Assembly (NCBI RefSeq): GCF_014762705.1 | Contig: NZ_JABURL010000023.1 | Coordinates: forward strand, 62,001-126,000 | DNA: 64,000 bases | Direction: 5' to 3' | From: Cyclobacterium sp. | GTDB taxonomy: Bacteria; Bacteroidota; Bacteroidia; Cytophagales; Cyclobacteriaceae | Shown here: in pieces, positions 33,171 through 42,917 of the stretch | How the letters are laid out: every line of letters starts with the position of its first letter | How positions within the stretch are numbered: the stretch's first letter is position 1 | The notes under the pieces: generated by a model | What the model was told of the DNA's origin: nothing | The model's input: the letters and a program-made list of their open reading frames with translations, nothing else | Database searches by the model: none | Translations under genes and position numbers: made by a program

Positions 33171-34043
33171 TTAAATACTTCCTTTTCCTGTTTGCAAAGG
33201 GCTTTTGAGTTCAATAATTTTTCCTGGCAAAGGCACTCCCTCTTTTTCCAGCGCTTTTAACACTGCAAGAATAGCCTGGGAACGAACCTCCACATCCGGT
33301 TGCTTCCTGTCATAGGTATTGACCCAATAATTCACACGTACCTGTAGGGAATTATCGCCCATTTCGGTCACCAGTGCCACAGGTCTCTTTTTACCTTTCA
33401 AGACCCCCGGTACTTGTTCCATGGTTAGGGTGATTAGTGCTATTGCTTTTTGGTAATCGCAGCCATAGCCCAGTCCTACCGTAAATCCGTAACTCAGGAA
33501 GCCATCAATGGTAAAATTGATCAATGGACTCTTGATAATGGACGCATTGGGTAAAAATACGTCCTTGCCATCCGGTGTTTTTATCTGCGTATCCCGTAAG
33601 TTAAGTGCTAAAATTTTCCCGCTGATGCCTGTGATTTCCACAATATCACCCACCTTAAAAGGTCTTTTGAAAGCCAGTAAAATCCCGGCCAGAAAATTTT
33701 CCCCGATATCCTTAAGGGCAAAGCCTATAATGAAGGCGGTAATGCCTGCTCCAGCCAATAACCCACTTACCGCACCTGTGAGACCCAAAAAACGAAGTAC
33801 CAGGGTTATCCCGAACAGCATTATGATGAGGCGAATACTACCGGCAATAAAAGCAGCCAGTAAACTATCCTCAGTTCTTTTGTTGAGCCGGGAGCGGACG
33901 ATTTTCTTTATCCACCGGGACAGGTAAATAAAAAACAAAAGAACTGCGAACCCAATCAACAGGGCAATCAGTAACTGCCGCAAGTCCGCTATATCGCCAG
34001 TGACTAGTGAAGTTAATTTTTCCAGGGATTCATTAAAGTTCAT
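33171..34043 (-). CDS. Small-conductance mechanosensitive channel (MscS family)
   Basis: A 290-residue channel of the basic MscS size. Helix TM1 lies at about 20-42, TM2 at 62-84, and the pore helix TM3 is GLLAGAGITAFIIGFALKDI, rich in the Gly/Ala packing pattern; it leads into ENFLAGILLAFKRPFKVGDIVE, the MscS hallmark, and TPDGKDVFLPNASIIKSPLIN. The cytoplasmic domain ends near IIELKSPL. It opens under membrane tension to release solutes on osmotic downshift. The start lies only four bases after the esterase stop, so both are on one leftward transcript. Confidence 0.95.
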   Translation of the reverse strand: MNFNESLEKLTSLVTGDIADLRQLLIALLIGFAVLLFFIYLSRWIKKIVRSRLNKRTEDSLLAAFIAGSIRLIIMLFGITLVLRFLGLTGAVSGLLAGAGITAFIIGFALKDIGENFLAGILLAFKRPFKVGDIVEITGISGKILALNLRDTQIKTPDGKDVFLPNASIIKSPLINFTIDGFLSYGFTVGLGYGCDYQKAIALITLTMEQVPGVLKGKKRPVALVTEMGDNSLQVRVNYWVNTYDRKQPDVEVRSQAILAVLKALEKEGVPLPGKIIELKSPLQTGKGSI

Positions 34044-34047
34044 GGAT

Positions 34048-34920
34048 TTATCTGGGTATCAGGTGCCGGTTATTTTTTAAAATAAGTTGTCGAAGCCAAT
34101 TTTCTGCCAGTCCGGGCCAGGTTTCGGCGGCAACATTTCCTTTTCGCAGGCCATATCCATGGCCACCTTCTGATAGAAAATGCAAGGTAACAGGCAGTTT
34201 TTGGTCGCGAAGTGCTCCCGCCATTACCAAAGCACTGTTGCCATAGCGATCATCCGCAGTGCCGAAGAGAAATTGCGGAGGAGTATCATCGCTAAGACGC
34301 AGTTCTGGTGTCAGGCTGCGATCTTTTCCTTCGTCCAGGTAGGCCGGATAGATCAGCAGGGCAAAATCCGGACGGGACGAAAGGCTGTCCTTCTTATCTA
34401 CAGGAGTATAGGAGCTTTCTGAAAATCGGGTGCTGGCTCTTGCTGCCAGGCTTCCACCCGCTGAAAAGCCCATAACTCCCAGGCGATCCGGGTCAAGCTG
34501 CCAATCAGTTGCCTGACTTCTAACCAGCCGGAGGGCACGCTGCAGGTCGTAGAGCGCTGCCTCTCTTTTGTCAGGGACCCTGTATTGAAGAACGAAGGCA
34601 GTGAATCCCAATTGGTTGAGCCATTCCGCAACCTCGTAGCCTTCTTTGTCTATTGCCAGGATATTGTAGCCTCCGCCAGGACAAACGATTATCCCTGCCC
34701 CGTTGGAAGCTCCTTGGGGTTCGAATACCACGAGCGCAGGGTTTGTTACATCGGTAAGGCGGGTTACGTTTCCACTGGTATTAGCCGTCTGAACGGGCGG
34801 ATGTTTGGCTCCGGTCTCACCGGGAACATTATCAGGCCATAGGTAAAGGGTGTCGGTGCCCTGGGCCATGCTTATATCAGAAAAGATGAGCAAAAAGAGA
34901 CAGGCTAAAGATGTTTTCAT
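34048..34920 (-). CDS. Secreted alpha/beta hydrolase, acetyl-esterase-like
   Basis: A 290-residue exported hydrolase; MKTSLACLFLLIFSDISMAQ is the signal peptide when started at ATG 34920, so the extra 17 codons up to 34971 are not used. The alpha/beta hydrolase signs are the oxyanion stretch IIVCPGGGYNILA (HGGG-like), the nucleophile elbow GFSAGGSLAA, then GTADDRYG (Asp) and SEGGHGYGL (His). This layout is that of Bacteroidota acetyl-xylan or carbohydrate esterases (BD-FAE and related). It probably deacetylates sugars in the periplasm. It shares a transcript with the mscS-type gene; the reason for that pairing is not evident. Confidence 0.87.
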   Translation of the reverse strand: MKTSLACLFLLIFSDISMAQGTDTLYLWPDNVPGETGAKHPPVQTANTSGNVTRLTDVTNPALVVFEPQGASNGAGIIVCPGGGYNILAIDKEGYEVAEWLNQLGFTAFVLQYRVPDKREAALYDLQRALRLVRSQATDWQLDPDRLGVMGFSAGGSLAARASTRFSESSYTPVDKKDSLSSRPDFALLIYPAYLDEGKDRSLTPELRLSDDTPPQFLFGTADDRYGNSALVMAGALRDQKLPVTLHFLSEGGHGYGLRKGNVAAETWPGLAENWLRQLILKNNRHLIPR

Positions 34921-35283
34921 CAGGGTTAGGTTTTGGCGGTTGGCAGACCGAGGATTTTTTGCCTCGGACAAAACGAGATTGTCAAGTTAATAGTTTTACG
35001 CCAATTCTGACAAATAGAATCGGAAATTAGTGGTGTATATTCCTTCGAAATTATCTACAGTAATGCAGGTTCGAAAAATACATATGGTTTACACCGATAG
35101 CAGATATGGATATGGCCTTTCCTGTCGGTGATGAATTACTTGTTGAGAACCATGAGGCGAGAATATTTTAAAATAAACTTAGATTATTTAAAAACCATTG
35201 AATTAAACTTTTCGTAATAGAACTAACAAGCCAATAAAAATTAAATTTTTAAATTAAACCTATTTAACAAAAACCCTTTTTCT

Positions 35284-35889
35284 ATGAAGCACCTATTTCT
35301 ACTCTTTATTTTGGTATTCGGGATTTCCAATGCCTTTGCCCAGTTTAATAAAGGGGATAAGTTTGCGGGAGGTAGCTTTGGCCTATCTGTCAATACCAGT
35401 GAAATAATTGCGCAATCAAACCTATCCGAATTTAGTATTCATCTTAACCCAAATTTTGGTTTTTTTGTAAGTGAGTCTGCTGCAATCGGACTTATTCCCC
35501 AAATCAACTTTAGTAGAAGTACTTCAACTAACGTGAATGGGGGCAAATCCACAACCAACAGCCTCTCGGGAGGAATGGGTGTTTTTTACAGAAAGTATTT
35601 CACAGTGGCAGAAAATTTTTTCCTCTTTTTTGAGCCAGGAGCAGTATACACAGGCGCTATCAAACGGGACGATGGCTTTAACAATTTTTCCTTATCCATC
35701 TCCCCGGGTGCAGCTTACAAGATAAGCCCTAAATGGATGGTGGAAGCCACTTTGGGGGGACTTCTTTACACCAGGTCATTAAATCAATTGGGAACAGACC
35801 AGGAAAACATTAATTCCCAATTTGCCTTTGATTTTATCACAACGAACAGCATTGGGATTATTTATTTTTTTAAACAAAAAGCGTTATGA
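35284..35889 (+). CDS. Small outer-membrane beta-barrel protein
   Basis: A 201-residue protein with signal peptide MKHLFLLFILVFGISNAFAQ and a mature part of alternating hydrophobic/polar strands (GGSFGLSVNTS, HLNPNFGFFVSESAAIGL, NSLSGGMGVFYRKYF, FFLFFEPGAVYTGAI, FSLSISPGAAYKIS), ending IGIIYFF-type. This is the 8-strand OmpX/porin-like pattern common in Bacteroidota. The 312 bases upstream (34972-35283) have no gene that I can support and hold an AT-rich leader with a CACCGA/TCGGTG inverted repeat near 35093-35132. The stop overlaps the start of the next barrel gene by four bases. Confidence 0.8.
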   Translation: MKHLFLLFILVFGISNAFAQFNKGDKFAGGSFGLSVNTSEIIAQSNLSEFSIHLNPNFGFFVSESAAIGLIPQINFSRSTSTNVNGGKSTTNSLSGGMGVFYRKYFTVAENFFLFFEPGAVYTGAIKRDDGFNNFSLSISPGAAYKISPKWMVEATLGGLLYTRSLNQLGTDQENINSQFAFDFITTNSIGIIYFFKQKAL

Positions 35890-36545
35890 AGCAGCTAATT
35901 TTCATCTTCTTGAACATGGGGCTTTATTTGGCAGGCTTCCAGGTCAGTGGGCAGGTAACGCAGGGCACTCACGCCTTAGGTTTGGAAATCGCCTGGAATA
36001 CGAGAAATGTAGAGAATGGATTGGACAGTCAAATTGATAACCTCCGATTAACGCCTTCTTATTCTTATTTTATCAAAGATAGGCTGAGTATTATAGGTGG
36101 AGGCAGCTACCAAAGCAACAAAGCTAACAATGATTATCAAGGCCCAGACTTTCAAGGATTGGCCTACGGATTTGAAAGAAAAGAGGTGGATGCATTTATT
36201 GGTTTGAGAAAATACATTGTGGTCCAACCCAAGTTGTTTTTGATGGGTACCTATGGATTAAAATACCATTGGAATGAAACTTATGTAGAACAAATGCATC
36301 AAGGAGATAAATCCAATTCCCTGCAGACTGCCAGGCAAGTAGGGTTTTTTGGCAATCTGGGGCTGGCCTTTTTTCCACATGAAAAATTCAGTTTTGAACT
36401 TATTTTTTTTGATGCCCGGTTTTTTAGAATTTACAATAAGAGAAGATTTTATACCGAAACGAAGATCCACAAATATCAGGGATGGGGTTTTGAATTAGCC
36501 GGTTTCCTCAACCAACCCAGTCTTGGGCTAAGGTATTTTTTCTAA
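35886..36545 (+). CDS. Small outer-membrane beta-barrel protein
   Basis: A 219-residue partner of the preceding gene. The signal peptide (FIFLNMGLYLAGFQVSGQ) is followed by barrel-like strands: HALGLEIAWNTRNV, LRLTPSYSYFIKDRLSIIGGG, LAYGFERKEVDAFIGLRKY, LFLMGTYGLKYHW and the closing PSLGLRYFF with C-terminal Phe, as expected for BAM insertion. The ATGA overlap with the first barrel gene indicates translational coupling. The two mature parts are alike in plan but only weakly in sequence, so they may be an old duplication. No function is assignable. Confidence 0.78.
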   Translation: MKQLIFIFLNMGLYLAGFQVSGQVTQGTHALGLEIAWNTRNVENGLDSQIDNLRLTPSYSYFIKDRLSIIGGGSYQSNKANNDYQGPDFQGLAYGFERKEVDAFIGLRKYIVVQPKLFLMGTYGLKYHWNETYVEQMHQGDKSNSLQTARQVGFFGNLGLAFFPHEKFSFELIFFDARFFRIYNKRRFYTETKIHKYQGWGFELAGFLNQPSLGLRYFF

Positions 36546-36601
36546 GTGAGGGAAAACATCATCTTAAAATTTCATTTGGCGAGCTAATGGTTGCCAGATA
36601 C

Positions 36602-36626
36602 CATCTTGAAAAGCCTTTTCAAGATG
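36602..36626 (+). terminator. Inverted repeat after barrel genes, possible terminator
   Basis: CATCTTGAAAA pairs perfectly with TTTTCAAGATG around GCC, 56 bases past the stop of the second barrel gene. There is no T-run, so termination is uncertain. Confidence 0.4.
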
Positions 36627-36891
36627 GCGCGTCATTTTAGGGCAGGCTGATCCTTTTCACCCGTTTGATATTGCCGTAGAAAATCAGGATAACAATACTT
36701 AAGGTTGCGACTATTAATTATCTGCCATTTTCCTATCGGGCTATTTTTTTTAATAAAACGGATCAGAAATGGGCTTACATACACTTGTTCCAGACAATCG
36801 TATTCTATTAATTGGTGCAGTCACTACAAAATCATTCCCTTAGTAGCTCTTTCTCTATCGTCATTGCTTTGCTATGACCCAGACTCCATAA

Positions 36892-37068
36892 ACACAGATT
36901 TTTTTGATTGCTCCCATCCCTGCTAATCACATTGAATCCGGGTTAATTGCCTATCCCAAAAAGAACCACTATTCAATGGATAATGGCAATATGATCAGGG
37001 AAACACTCAATTATTACCAGGGGAAAACCATCAAAACTTCATTCGAATCGGAGGTATTTACTTTGTAA
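36892..37068 (+). pseudogene. Possible gene remnant in the gap before susC
   Basis: The 914-base gap 36546-37459 contains no intact gene. One 58-codon stretch without start reads as protein-like sequence, including ESGLIAYPKKNHYSMDNGN, which faintly recalls the C-terminal YP...H region of S9 prolyl peptidases, and ends at TAA 37066. A second 30-codon stretch near 37352-37444 is also coding-like (EEKYLKEIGKGF) but lacks a start. Either could be chance; both could be debris of an older gene. The rest of the gap is an AT-rich leader of susC. Confidence 0.2.
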
Positions 37069-37459
37069 AAAAAAACTCAATACTTAAACTATTTTTTAGA
37101 TAGGTATTGGGTATAAGTTCATGTTTTACCAATTATAATTTGAAATTATACCATTGAAGGAATAAATAATTAAAAAAGAATGAAATACCAGTTTAATCAC
37201 TAAATTGAATATCATAATTCACCAACTATTTATTTTAGGAAAAGGAAATGTCTTGGCGGTAGTTTCAGGTGATCTTCTCCTTTTCTAAGATTCTGATTTT
37301 AAAACAACCATTTAAAGCAGAATAAAATCCGCTCTGCAATTTGGATTTTACAATAAGTTAAACCTCCTGCCTATGAAGAAAAGTACTTAAAGGAGATCGG
37401 AAAAGGATTTCCGGAATGTAAAAAAAATGAATATCAATTAATTTAAACCCCAAAATTTC

Positions 37460-40400
37460 ATGAAAAAAACAATTCTAAACCTTTTTAAAAAGGCAAGTAA
37501 AAAGCTATTGTATGGCAATCTTCTATTAATGATTGTTATACCGACTTCAATGGCGATCAATCTGGATGGTATGGTAAGGGATCATAACAGCTATGCAGAT
37601 GTGGTTAATGAAATGATAATTGTTAAAGGCAGGGTAACCGACCAGCTTGGAGAGGGCATTCCAGGTGCTACGATTCTGGTTCAGGGTACCTCCGTAGGAA
37701 CTGCCACTGATATCAATGGTGAATACCAAATTGAGGCCCAGGAGGGGGCTGTTTTGATTGTCTCTTTTGTCGGATACAAAACCAAACAAGTCACCGTCGG
37801 AAACCAAACCCAATTGGACATTGTACTAGAGGAGGATTTTTCTTCTCTGGATGAAGTGGTTGTAGTAGGTTACGGTTCTCAGGAAAAAAGGAATATTACC
37901 GGGGCTATTTCCTCTTTAGATGAAAAATCCATTAAGGAAATCCCGGTAGCAAGTGCTGTTGAAGCCATGCAAGGGCAGGTAGCAGGTGTAGATATTGTAT
38001 CCTCAGGAGGCAGGCCAGGACAAAATCCCCAGATACTTATCCGTGGAAGAAGGTCCATTTCCGCTTCTAATGACCCTCTGTACGTTATTGATGGCATTCC
38101 CCAAACCAGTGCCACCAGTGCCATTTTTGATATTAATCCCCAGGATATTACCTCCATGGAGGTATTAAAGGATGCGGCAGCAACTGCCATCTATGGTTCC
38201 AGAGGCGCCAATGGGGTTATCATTATTACGACCAAAAGAGGTTCTACCGGAAAAACCACCGTTTCTTATGAAGGATACTATGGAATCTCCAATGTAACCA
38301 ATATGGTGGACATGATGAACGGGCAACAATATGCTGCCATGAAAAGAGAGGCCAGAAGGTGGGATCCCGACACCGGTCAGCCTTCCTGGAATGGTGTAGT
38401 GCCATCCGATGAACAAGTATTCCTGGATCCCACTGAACTGGAATCCGTCAATATGGGAAGATCCACCGACTGGTTGGATTTGATCGTAGGGCAGGGGCAT
38501 CAAACCAATCATCAGGTGAGTGTCAATGGCGGCAATGAAAAAACCCAGTTTAACATATCATTGGGTTATTTCAACGAGGAAGGAATTGTGGACAACATGG
38601 ATTACACCCGGGCCACTGCCCGGATCAATCTGGATCATTCTATCAGTAAGGTTTTTAAAGTAGGGACATCATTTTTAGCTTCTTTTGCCATTCAGAATTG
38701 GGGATCAGGATCAGCCATTGGTGAGGCAGTATCCAATAACCCTCTCGGGGTACCTTTTAATGAGGATGGTAGTTTGCGGTTTTTACCAACAAATGACGGC
38801 ATCCGCACAAACCCTTTAAATGAATTGGTGCCCGGGGCATATGTGGATGAACGAAAGTCTACAAGGATATTTGCCCCGGTTTACATGGAAGCTAAGATTG
38901 TTGAGGGATTAACTTTCCGGGTCAATGCAGGCCCTGATATCAGGTACAACAGGATTGGGAACTTCAGGGCCAGCCAAACCAATACAAACAGGGGAGGTCC
39001 CGCCAGTGCTTCCATAGAAAACCAGGCAGATTTTGGATATACTGTTGAAAATATACTAAACTTTAATAAGAACTTTGGAGATAACCATTCCTTTCAGGCT
39101 ACCTTTTTACAAAGTATACAGGGATTGAGGACAGAGCAGCATGGCACCGAAGTTTCTAACCTTCCTTATGAATCCCAATTGTTTTATGATATTGGTACAG
39201 CTGAAGTCAAGGGAAATTTGAGCAGTAGATTGGAGGAATGGACGCTTTCCTCTTATATGGGAAGGGTAAACTATGACTTCATGGGAAAATATCTTTTTCA
39301 GGCTACTTTAAGATCAGATGGCTCTTCCAGGTTGGGGCCGGGAAAGAAGTGGGCTTATTTTCCAGGGGGTTCTATGGGATGGCGCGTAATCGAAGAGGGC
39401 TTTTTAAGAAACCAAAACTTATTGACAGAGCTTAAGTTAAGGGTCTCTTATGGGCAGGTAGGAAACACCTCAGTAGATCCCTACCAAACTCTAGGTAGGT
39501 TAAGGAGAACCGTATATGCTTTAGGGGATACTCCTTATTTGGGATTTGGTTTAAATGAAATTCCAAACAGCGATTTGGGTTGGGAAATTTCGGCAACCAC
39601 GAATTTCGGAGTTGATTTTGGCTTTTTCAATAACCGGCTTTCTGGTTCATTCGAATATTATATTACCAATACAACAGATATTTTATTGGAAAGGAACCTG
39701 CCCTATACCTCCGGCTATCAGAATATCCTCCAAAATATTGGGGCCACCAAAACCAACGGAATGGAGTTGACCCTGAATGCCACCCCGATCGACAAAATGA
39801 ATTTCCGATGGGATGTTCAATTCAACGTTTCCAGATATAGAGAACAAATTACCGATCTTGTTTTCAGGGACGAAAATGGCAATCCAATTGATGATACTGG
39901 TAACCAATGGTTCATTGGACAACCCATAAGGGTGTTTTTCGATTATGAAAAAATTGGTATTTGGCAAGCAGATGAAGTGGATATGGCCAGGGAAATGGAA
40001 AACAAATTTCCCGGTGAGATCAAGTTGAAAGATCAGGATGGAGATAATAGGATCACGCCGGATGACAGGTTGGTATTGGGTTCAGATGTTCCTGATTATG
40101 TAGGTGGAATTACCAACAGGTTTCAAATCAAAAATTTTGATTTAAGCTTCTTCTTTTTTTACAGGATGGGACACATGATCAGAAGTAGATTTCATGATTC
40201 CAACAATAACCTCGAGGCAAGGTACAATAACCTAAATGTGGATTACTGGACAATTGATAACCCAAGCAATGCCAATCCCAGGCCCAATGTTTATCAGGAA
40301 TTTCCCAGAGACTCATCCACCAGGAGTTACTTTGATGGCAGTTTTGTGAAATTGAGAAATGTCACGCTAGGGTATAATCTACCAGTAAGTCTGGCAGAAA

Positions 40401-40558
40401 AGTTGGCCATGAGCAGGTTAAGGATTTACGCATCTGCTCAAAATCCTGTATTCTGGTCCACATTCGACACCTGGGATCCCGAATTGGCAGGTGATATTAC
40501 CGCTGGTTCCATTCCATCGGCGCGGCAATTTTTATTGGGGGTGAATGTATCATTTTAA
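37460..40558 (+). CDS. SusC/RagA family TonB-dependent outer-membrane transporter
   Basis: A 1032-residue transporter. A signal region (residues 1-32) precedes the carboxypeptidase-D-like regulatory domain (VKGRVTDQLGEGIPGATIL to DIVLEED), then the TonB box DEVVVVGYGSQ near 134, the plug (VDIVSSGGRPGQNPQILIRG, PLYVIDGIPQ, EVLKDAAATAIYGSRGANGV) and a barrel of about 22 strands ending in LLGVNVSF. It imports a large nutrient, probably a glycan or peptide, together with the adjacent SusD protein. The first 35 residues are longer and more basic than usual. It is followed with a 14-base shift by the susD gene, and no FecR/sigma pair stands directly upstream. Confidence 0.96.
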   Translation: MKKTILNLFKKASKKLLYGNLLLMIVIPTSMAINLDGMVRDHNSYADVVNEMIIVKGRVTDQLGEGIPGATILVQGTSVGTATDINGEYQIEAQEGAVLIVSFVGYKTKQVTVGNQTQLDIVLEEDFSSLDEVVVVGYGSQEKRNITGAISSLDEKSIKEIPVASAVEAMQGQVAGVDIVSSGGRPGQNPQILIRGRRSISASNDPLYVIDGIPQTSATSAIFDINPQDITSMEVLKDAAATAIYGSRGANGVIIITTKRGSTGKTTVSYEGYYGISNVTNMVDMMNGQQYAAMKREARRWDPDTGQPSWNGVVPSDEQVFLDPTELESVNMGRSTDWLDLIVGQGHQTNHQVSVNGGNEKTQFNISLGYFNEEGIVDNMDYTRATARINLDHSISKVFKVGTSFLASFAIQNWGSGSAIGEAVSNNPLGVPFNEDGSLRFLPTNDGIRTNPLNELVPGAYVDERKSTRIFAPVYMEAKIVEGLTFRVNAGPDIRYNRIGNFRASQTNTNRGGPASASIENQADFGYTVENILNFNKNFGDNHSFQATFLQSIQGLRTEQHGTEVSNLPYESQLFYDIGTAEVKGNLSSRLEEWTLSSYMGRVNYDFMGKYLFQATLRSDGSSRLGPGKKWAYFPGGSMGWRVIEEGFLRNQNLLTELKLRVSYGQVGNTSVDPYQTLGRLRRTVYALGDTPYLGFGLNEIPNSDLGWEISATTNFGVDFGFFNNRLSGSFEYYITNTTDILLERNLPYTSGYQNILQNIGATKTNGMELTLNATPIDKMNFRWDVQFNVSRYREQITDLVFRDENGNPIDDTGNQWFIGQPIRVFFDYEKIGIWQADEVDMAREMENKFPGEIKLKDQDGDNRITPDDRLVLGSDVPDYVGGITNRFQIKNFDLSFFFFYRMGHMIRSRFHDSNNNLEARYNNLNVDYWTIDNPSNANPRPNVYQEFPRDSSTRSYFDGSFVKLRNVTLGYNLPVSLAEKLAMSRLRIYASAQNPVFWSTFDTWDPELAGDITAGSIPSARQFLLGVNVSF

Positions 40559-40571
40559 AAAGAAAAAAATC

Positions 40572-42275
40572 ATGAATAATAAATGGATTATTATTATTGT
40601 CCTGTTGTCAGGAATATTTAGCACCTCCTGTGAGAATTATCTGGAGGAAGATCTCATTTCAGGGGTATCAGCGGGTACTTATTATACCACCGCCAGCGGG
40701 TTTGAGGCTGCAGTTGCTGCGACATATGCAGAGACCAAAAGCTTTTATGGTTGGGAGCGGGGTTTTACCATGACCGTTTTTGGGACGGATCTGCATACGA
40801 ATGGTAGGGGAGGAAGTCATAAAATGATCAATTTTTATGATGGAGCTTTCAGTCCGGCACAAGGTTTTGTTAGAGACACATGGAGGGATTTCTACAGGGG
40901 AATCAACCAGGCGAATGCTGTCATCAACCGGTCAGAAAACGTAAATGGAGTTTCTGAGGCCATAAAAACTGCAAGAATTGCCGAAGTACGTTTTTTGAGA
41001 GCCCTTTTCTACTTTAATCTGGTACGTTTTTTTGGAGACGTTCACCTTTCTTTGGAGGAAACAGTGGGCGTAGAAATTGAGGCCAACAGAACACCTGCAG
41101 GGCAAATTTACAGTGAAGCCATAATTCCGGACCTGGAATTTGCCATTTCCAATTTACCGGATGCTCAAAATGATTATGGCCGTGCCAGCAAACCTGCAGC
41201 AGAATTTCTCCTGGCAAAGGTGATGATGACCAGGGCCTACCAATCCTATGGACAGGGCAATGCAGATGCTCAGGAGGCAGAAAGATTAATGGGGAATGTC
41301 ATCAACAATTATAATTTCAATTTGTTACCTGATTTCGCAAACCTCTGGGATATAAACAATGAACGGAATAGCGAGATCATTTTTTCCATTCAAAATAATA
41401 AAAATCAAGTGGATGAAGGATTGGATACGCGTGGCCATAGTGGCCATTTATATTTCCTGATGGAATACGATATCTTACCGGGAATGGCCAGGGATACAGA
41501 AAATGGAAGGCCCTGGATAAGGTTTCGGCCTACCAACTTCCTTCTTGGTCTCTGGGACCGGGAAATGGATGCTCGTTATGACAAAACCTATAAACATGCC
41601 TGGATATCTAATACTGAAAGTAGTATTCCTGAATGGACAGAAGAGGAGGCCAATCAGGGCTATGTAGCCCCAAACCTGGTGGGTACCAAAAAGTACAGTA
41701 TCGGTGATACGGCAGTTTTTATTCCAGGTCCCGGCAAAGATGAACTCTGGACGGAGGATAGGATCGGAAGAACTCCCTACCTGGTGATCACCAATAGTCA
41801 ATATGATGAAAGATGGTACCCTACCTTGAACAAATGGATAGATCCCACCCGACCAAATAGGCAACATCCTCCGGGACAAAGGGATCATCCTCTGATGCGT
41901 TTGGCCGACGCCTATTTGATCAGGGCAGAAGCCCGTATCATGCTGGGAGACCAGGAAGGTGCGGCAGAAGATATCAATAGCATAAGAAGGAGGGGGGCTT
42001 GGCCTGGGATGGAATCAGCAATCGAAATTGAGGCAGGTGAAGCGACACTGGATTTCCTTTTGGATGAAAGGGGGAGAGAGTTGGTTGGAGAAGGTCACCG
42101 TTGGTTTGACCTCGCCAGGACAGGAAAACTGGTAGAAAGGGTAAGGGCCCACAACCCGGAAGGCAGAAATAACATACAGGATTACCACATTTTCAGACCA
42201 ATACCGCTGGAGCAAATCGACAGAACCAGTGGAGGGTATCAACAGAATTGTGGGTATATCGGAGCTGATTGTTAA
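40572..42275 (+). CDS. SusD/RagB family substrate-binding lipoprotein
   Basis: A 567-residue surface lipoprotein: signal MNNKWIIIIVLLSGIFSTSC gives Cys20 as lipid anchor, followed by the usual ENYLEED. TPR-type helices are recognisable (RIAEVRFLRALFYFNLVRFFG, the SusD hallmark, and AAEFLLAKVMMTRAY). The C-terminal part has MRLADAYLIRAEARIML and LDERGRELVGEGHRWFDLARTGK, both diagnostic. ATG 40572 is chosen; an ATG at 40545 overlaps susC. It forms the lid on the SusC transporter and binds its substrate. No glycoside hydrolase, sulfatase or peptidase follows, so the substrate is open. Confidence 0.96.
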   Translation: MNNKWIIIIVLLSGIFSTSCENYLEEDLISGVSAGTYYTTASGFEAAVAATYAETKSFYGWERGFTMTVFGTDLHTNGRGGSHKMINFYDGAFSPAQGFVRDTWRDFYRGINQANAVINRSENVNGVSEAIKTARIAEVRFLRALFYFNLVRFFGDVHLSLEETVGVEIEANRTPAGQIYSEAIIPDLEFAISNLPDAQNDYGRASKPAAEFLLAKVMMTRAYQSYGQGNADAQEAERLMGNVINNYNFNLLPDFANLWDINNERNSEIIFSIQNNKNQVDEGLDTRGHSGHLYFLMEYDILPGMARDTENGRPWIRFRPTNFLLGLWDREMDARYDKTYKHAWISNTESSIPEWTEEEANQGYVAPNLVGTKKYSIGDTAVFIPGPGKDELWTEDRIGRTPYLVITNSQYDERWYPTLNKWIDPTRPNRQHPPGQRDHPLMRLADAYLIRAEARIMLGDQEGAAEDINSIRRRGAWPGMESAIEIEAGEATLDFLLDERGRELVGEGHRWFDLARTGKLVERVRAHNPEGRNNIQDYHIFRPIPLEQIDRTSGGYQQNCGYIGADC

Positions 42276-42289
42276 ATAAAATAAAATTG

Positions 42290-42341
42290 AAGCTATATCG
42301 ATCTCGGCCCAATCGGGAGAGAGCGATATAGCTTTTTTTTT
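42290..42341 (+). terminator. Intrinsic terminator of the susCD operon
   Basis: AGCTATATCG (42291-42300) pairs with CGATATAGCT (42324-42333), with an inner TCTC/GAGA helper stem, followed by T8. It lies 15 bases past the susD stop and confirms that susC and susD form a two-gene operon. Confidence 0.88.
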
Positions 42342-42503
42342 CCTTAATTCTGCTGAATGCAGGGCTGCACCTGGAGATCAGGCCGGCCTCTGACTATCTT
42401 AGAGCAGCAAATAGCCGAGGTTTAGCTTTTTCCCGGGGAAGGCAAAAAAAACGAATTGTTACCCTAGGATTTACCCTATAGGATAGTGTTTTGTAACTAC
42501 TAT

Positions 42504-42917
42504 CTATTCCTCCAATTGCATCTCAGAACTGATCACTTCAACCTGAAGGCTATTTCCGGAGCTGCCGGTTATCTTCCATTTCTGAACCTGCGTTCCTCCC
42601 CAAAACGCAGCAGTTAGCGTTATGATATCACCCGCTTTTTCCCAGGCTCCCTCAAAATCACTAGTTACGATCGGAGGGGTGCCGCACCAGCCGCTGTTGG
42701 CCCGATGGATCAATTTTCCATTGCTGAGAAATCGGTAACCATAGGTGTTTTCCTGAAGTTGATTTACCTTTTCCATGGTGATGCCATTTTCCTGATACTC
42801 CAGATTACTCCAATTTCCTACAGGTACAGGGCCTGAGCTAAGGGCGGATAGATCTTCATTTTCCATACAGGAGAAAAGTACCAAGCCTAACACAAAAGTA
42901 AATACGGTTGTTTTCAT
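42504..42917 (-). CDS. Small lipoprotein, lipocalin-like
   Basis: A 137-residue lipoprotein: MKTTVFTFVLGLVLFSC gives Cys17. The mature part begins with acidic MENEDLSA and then has VGNWSNLEYQENG, LQENTYGYRFLSNGKLIHR and ITLTAAFWGGTQVQKWKI; the 'G.W....G.Y.F..dG....' arrangement is typical of lipocalin-like small lipoproteins in Bacteroidota. Two cysteines (CGTPP region and the anchor) are present. It faces the susCD operon and is divergent from the sigma factor gene, with 173 bases between. No direct relation to either is evident, and no function is known. Confidence 0.72.
   Translation of the reverse strand: MKTTVFTFVLGLVLFSCMENEDLSALSSGPVPVGNWSNLEYQENGITMEKVNQLQENTYGYRFLSNGKLIHRANSGWCGTPPIVTSDFEGAWEKAGDIITLTAAFWGGTQVQKWKITGSSGNSLQVEVISSEMQLEE

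Noticed and set aside
36705-36926. 73-codon plus-strand frame
   Set aside because: Random-looking composition with many Cys and Ile; overlaps the other, more protein-like frame at 36892.
37430-37475. FecR/sigma regulatory pair for susCD
   Set aside because: No such genes lie upstream of susC; the ECF sigma at 43091 is downstream, separated by a terminator and an opposing gene.
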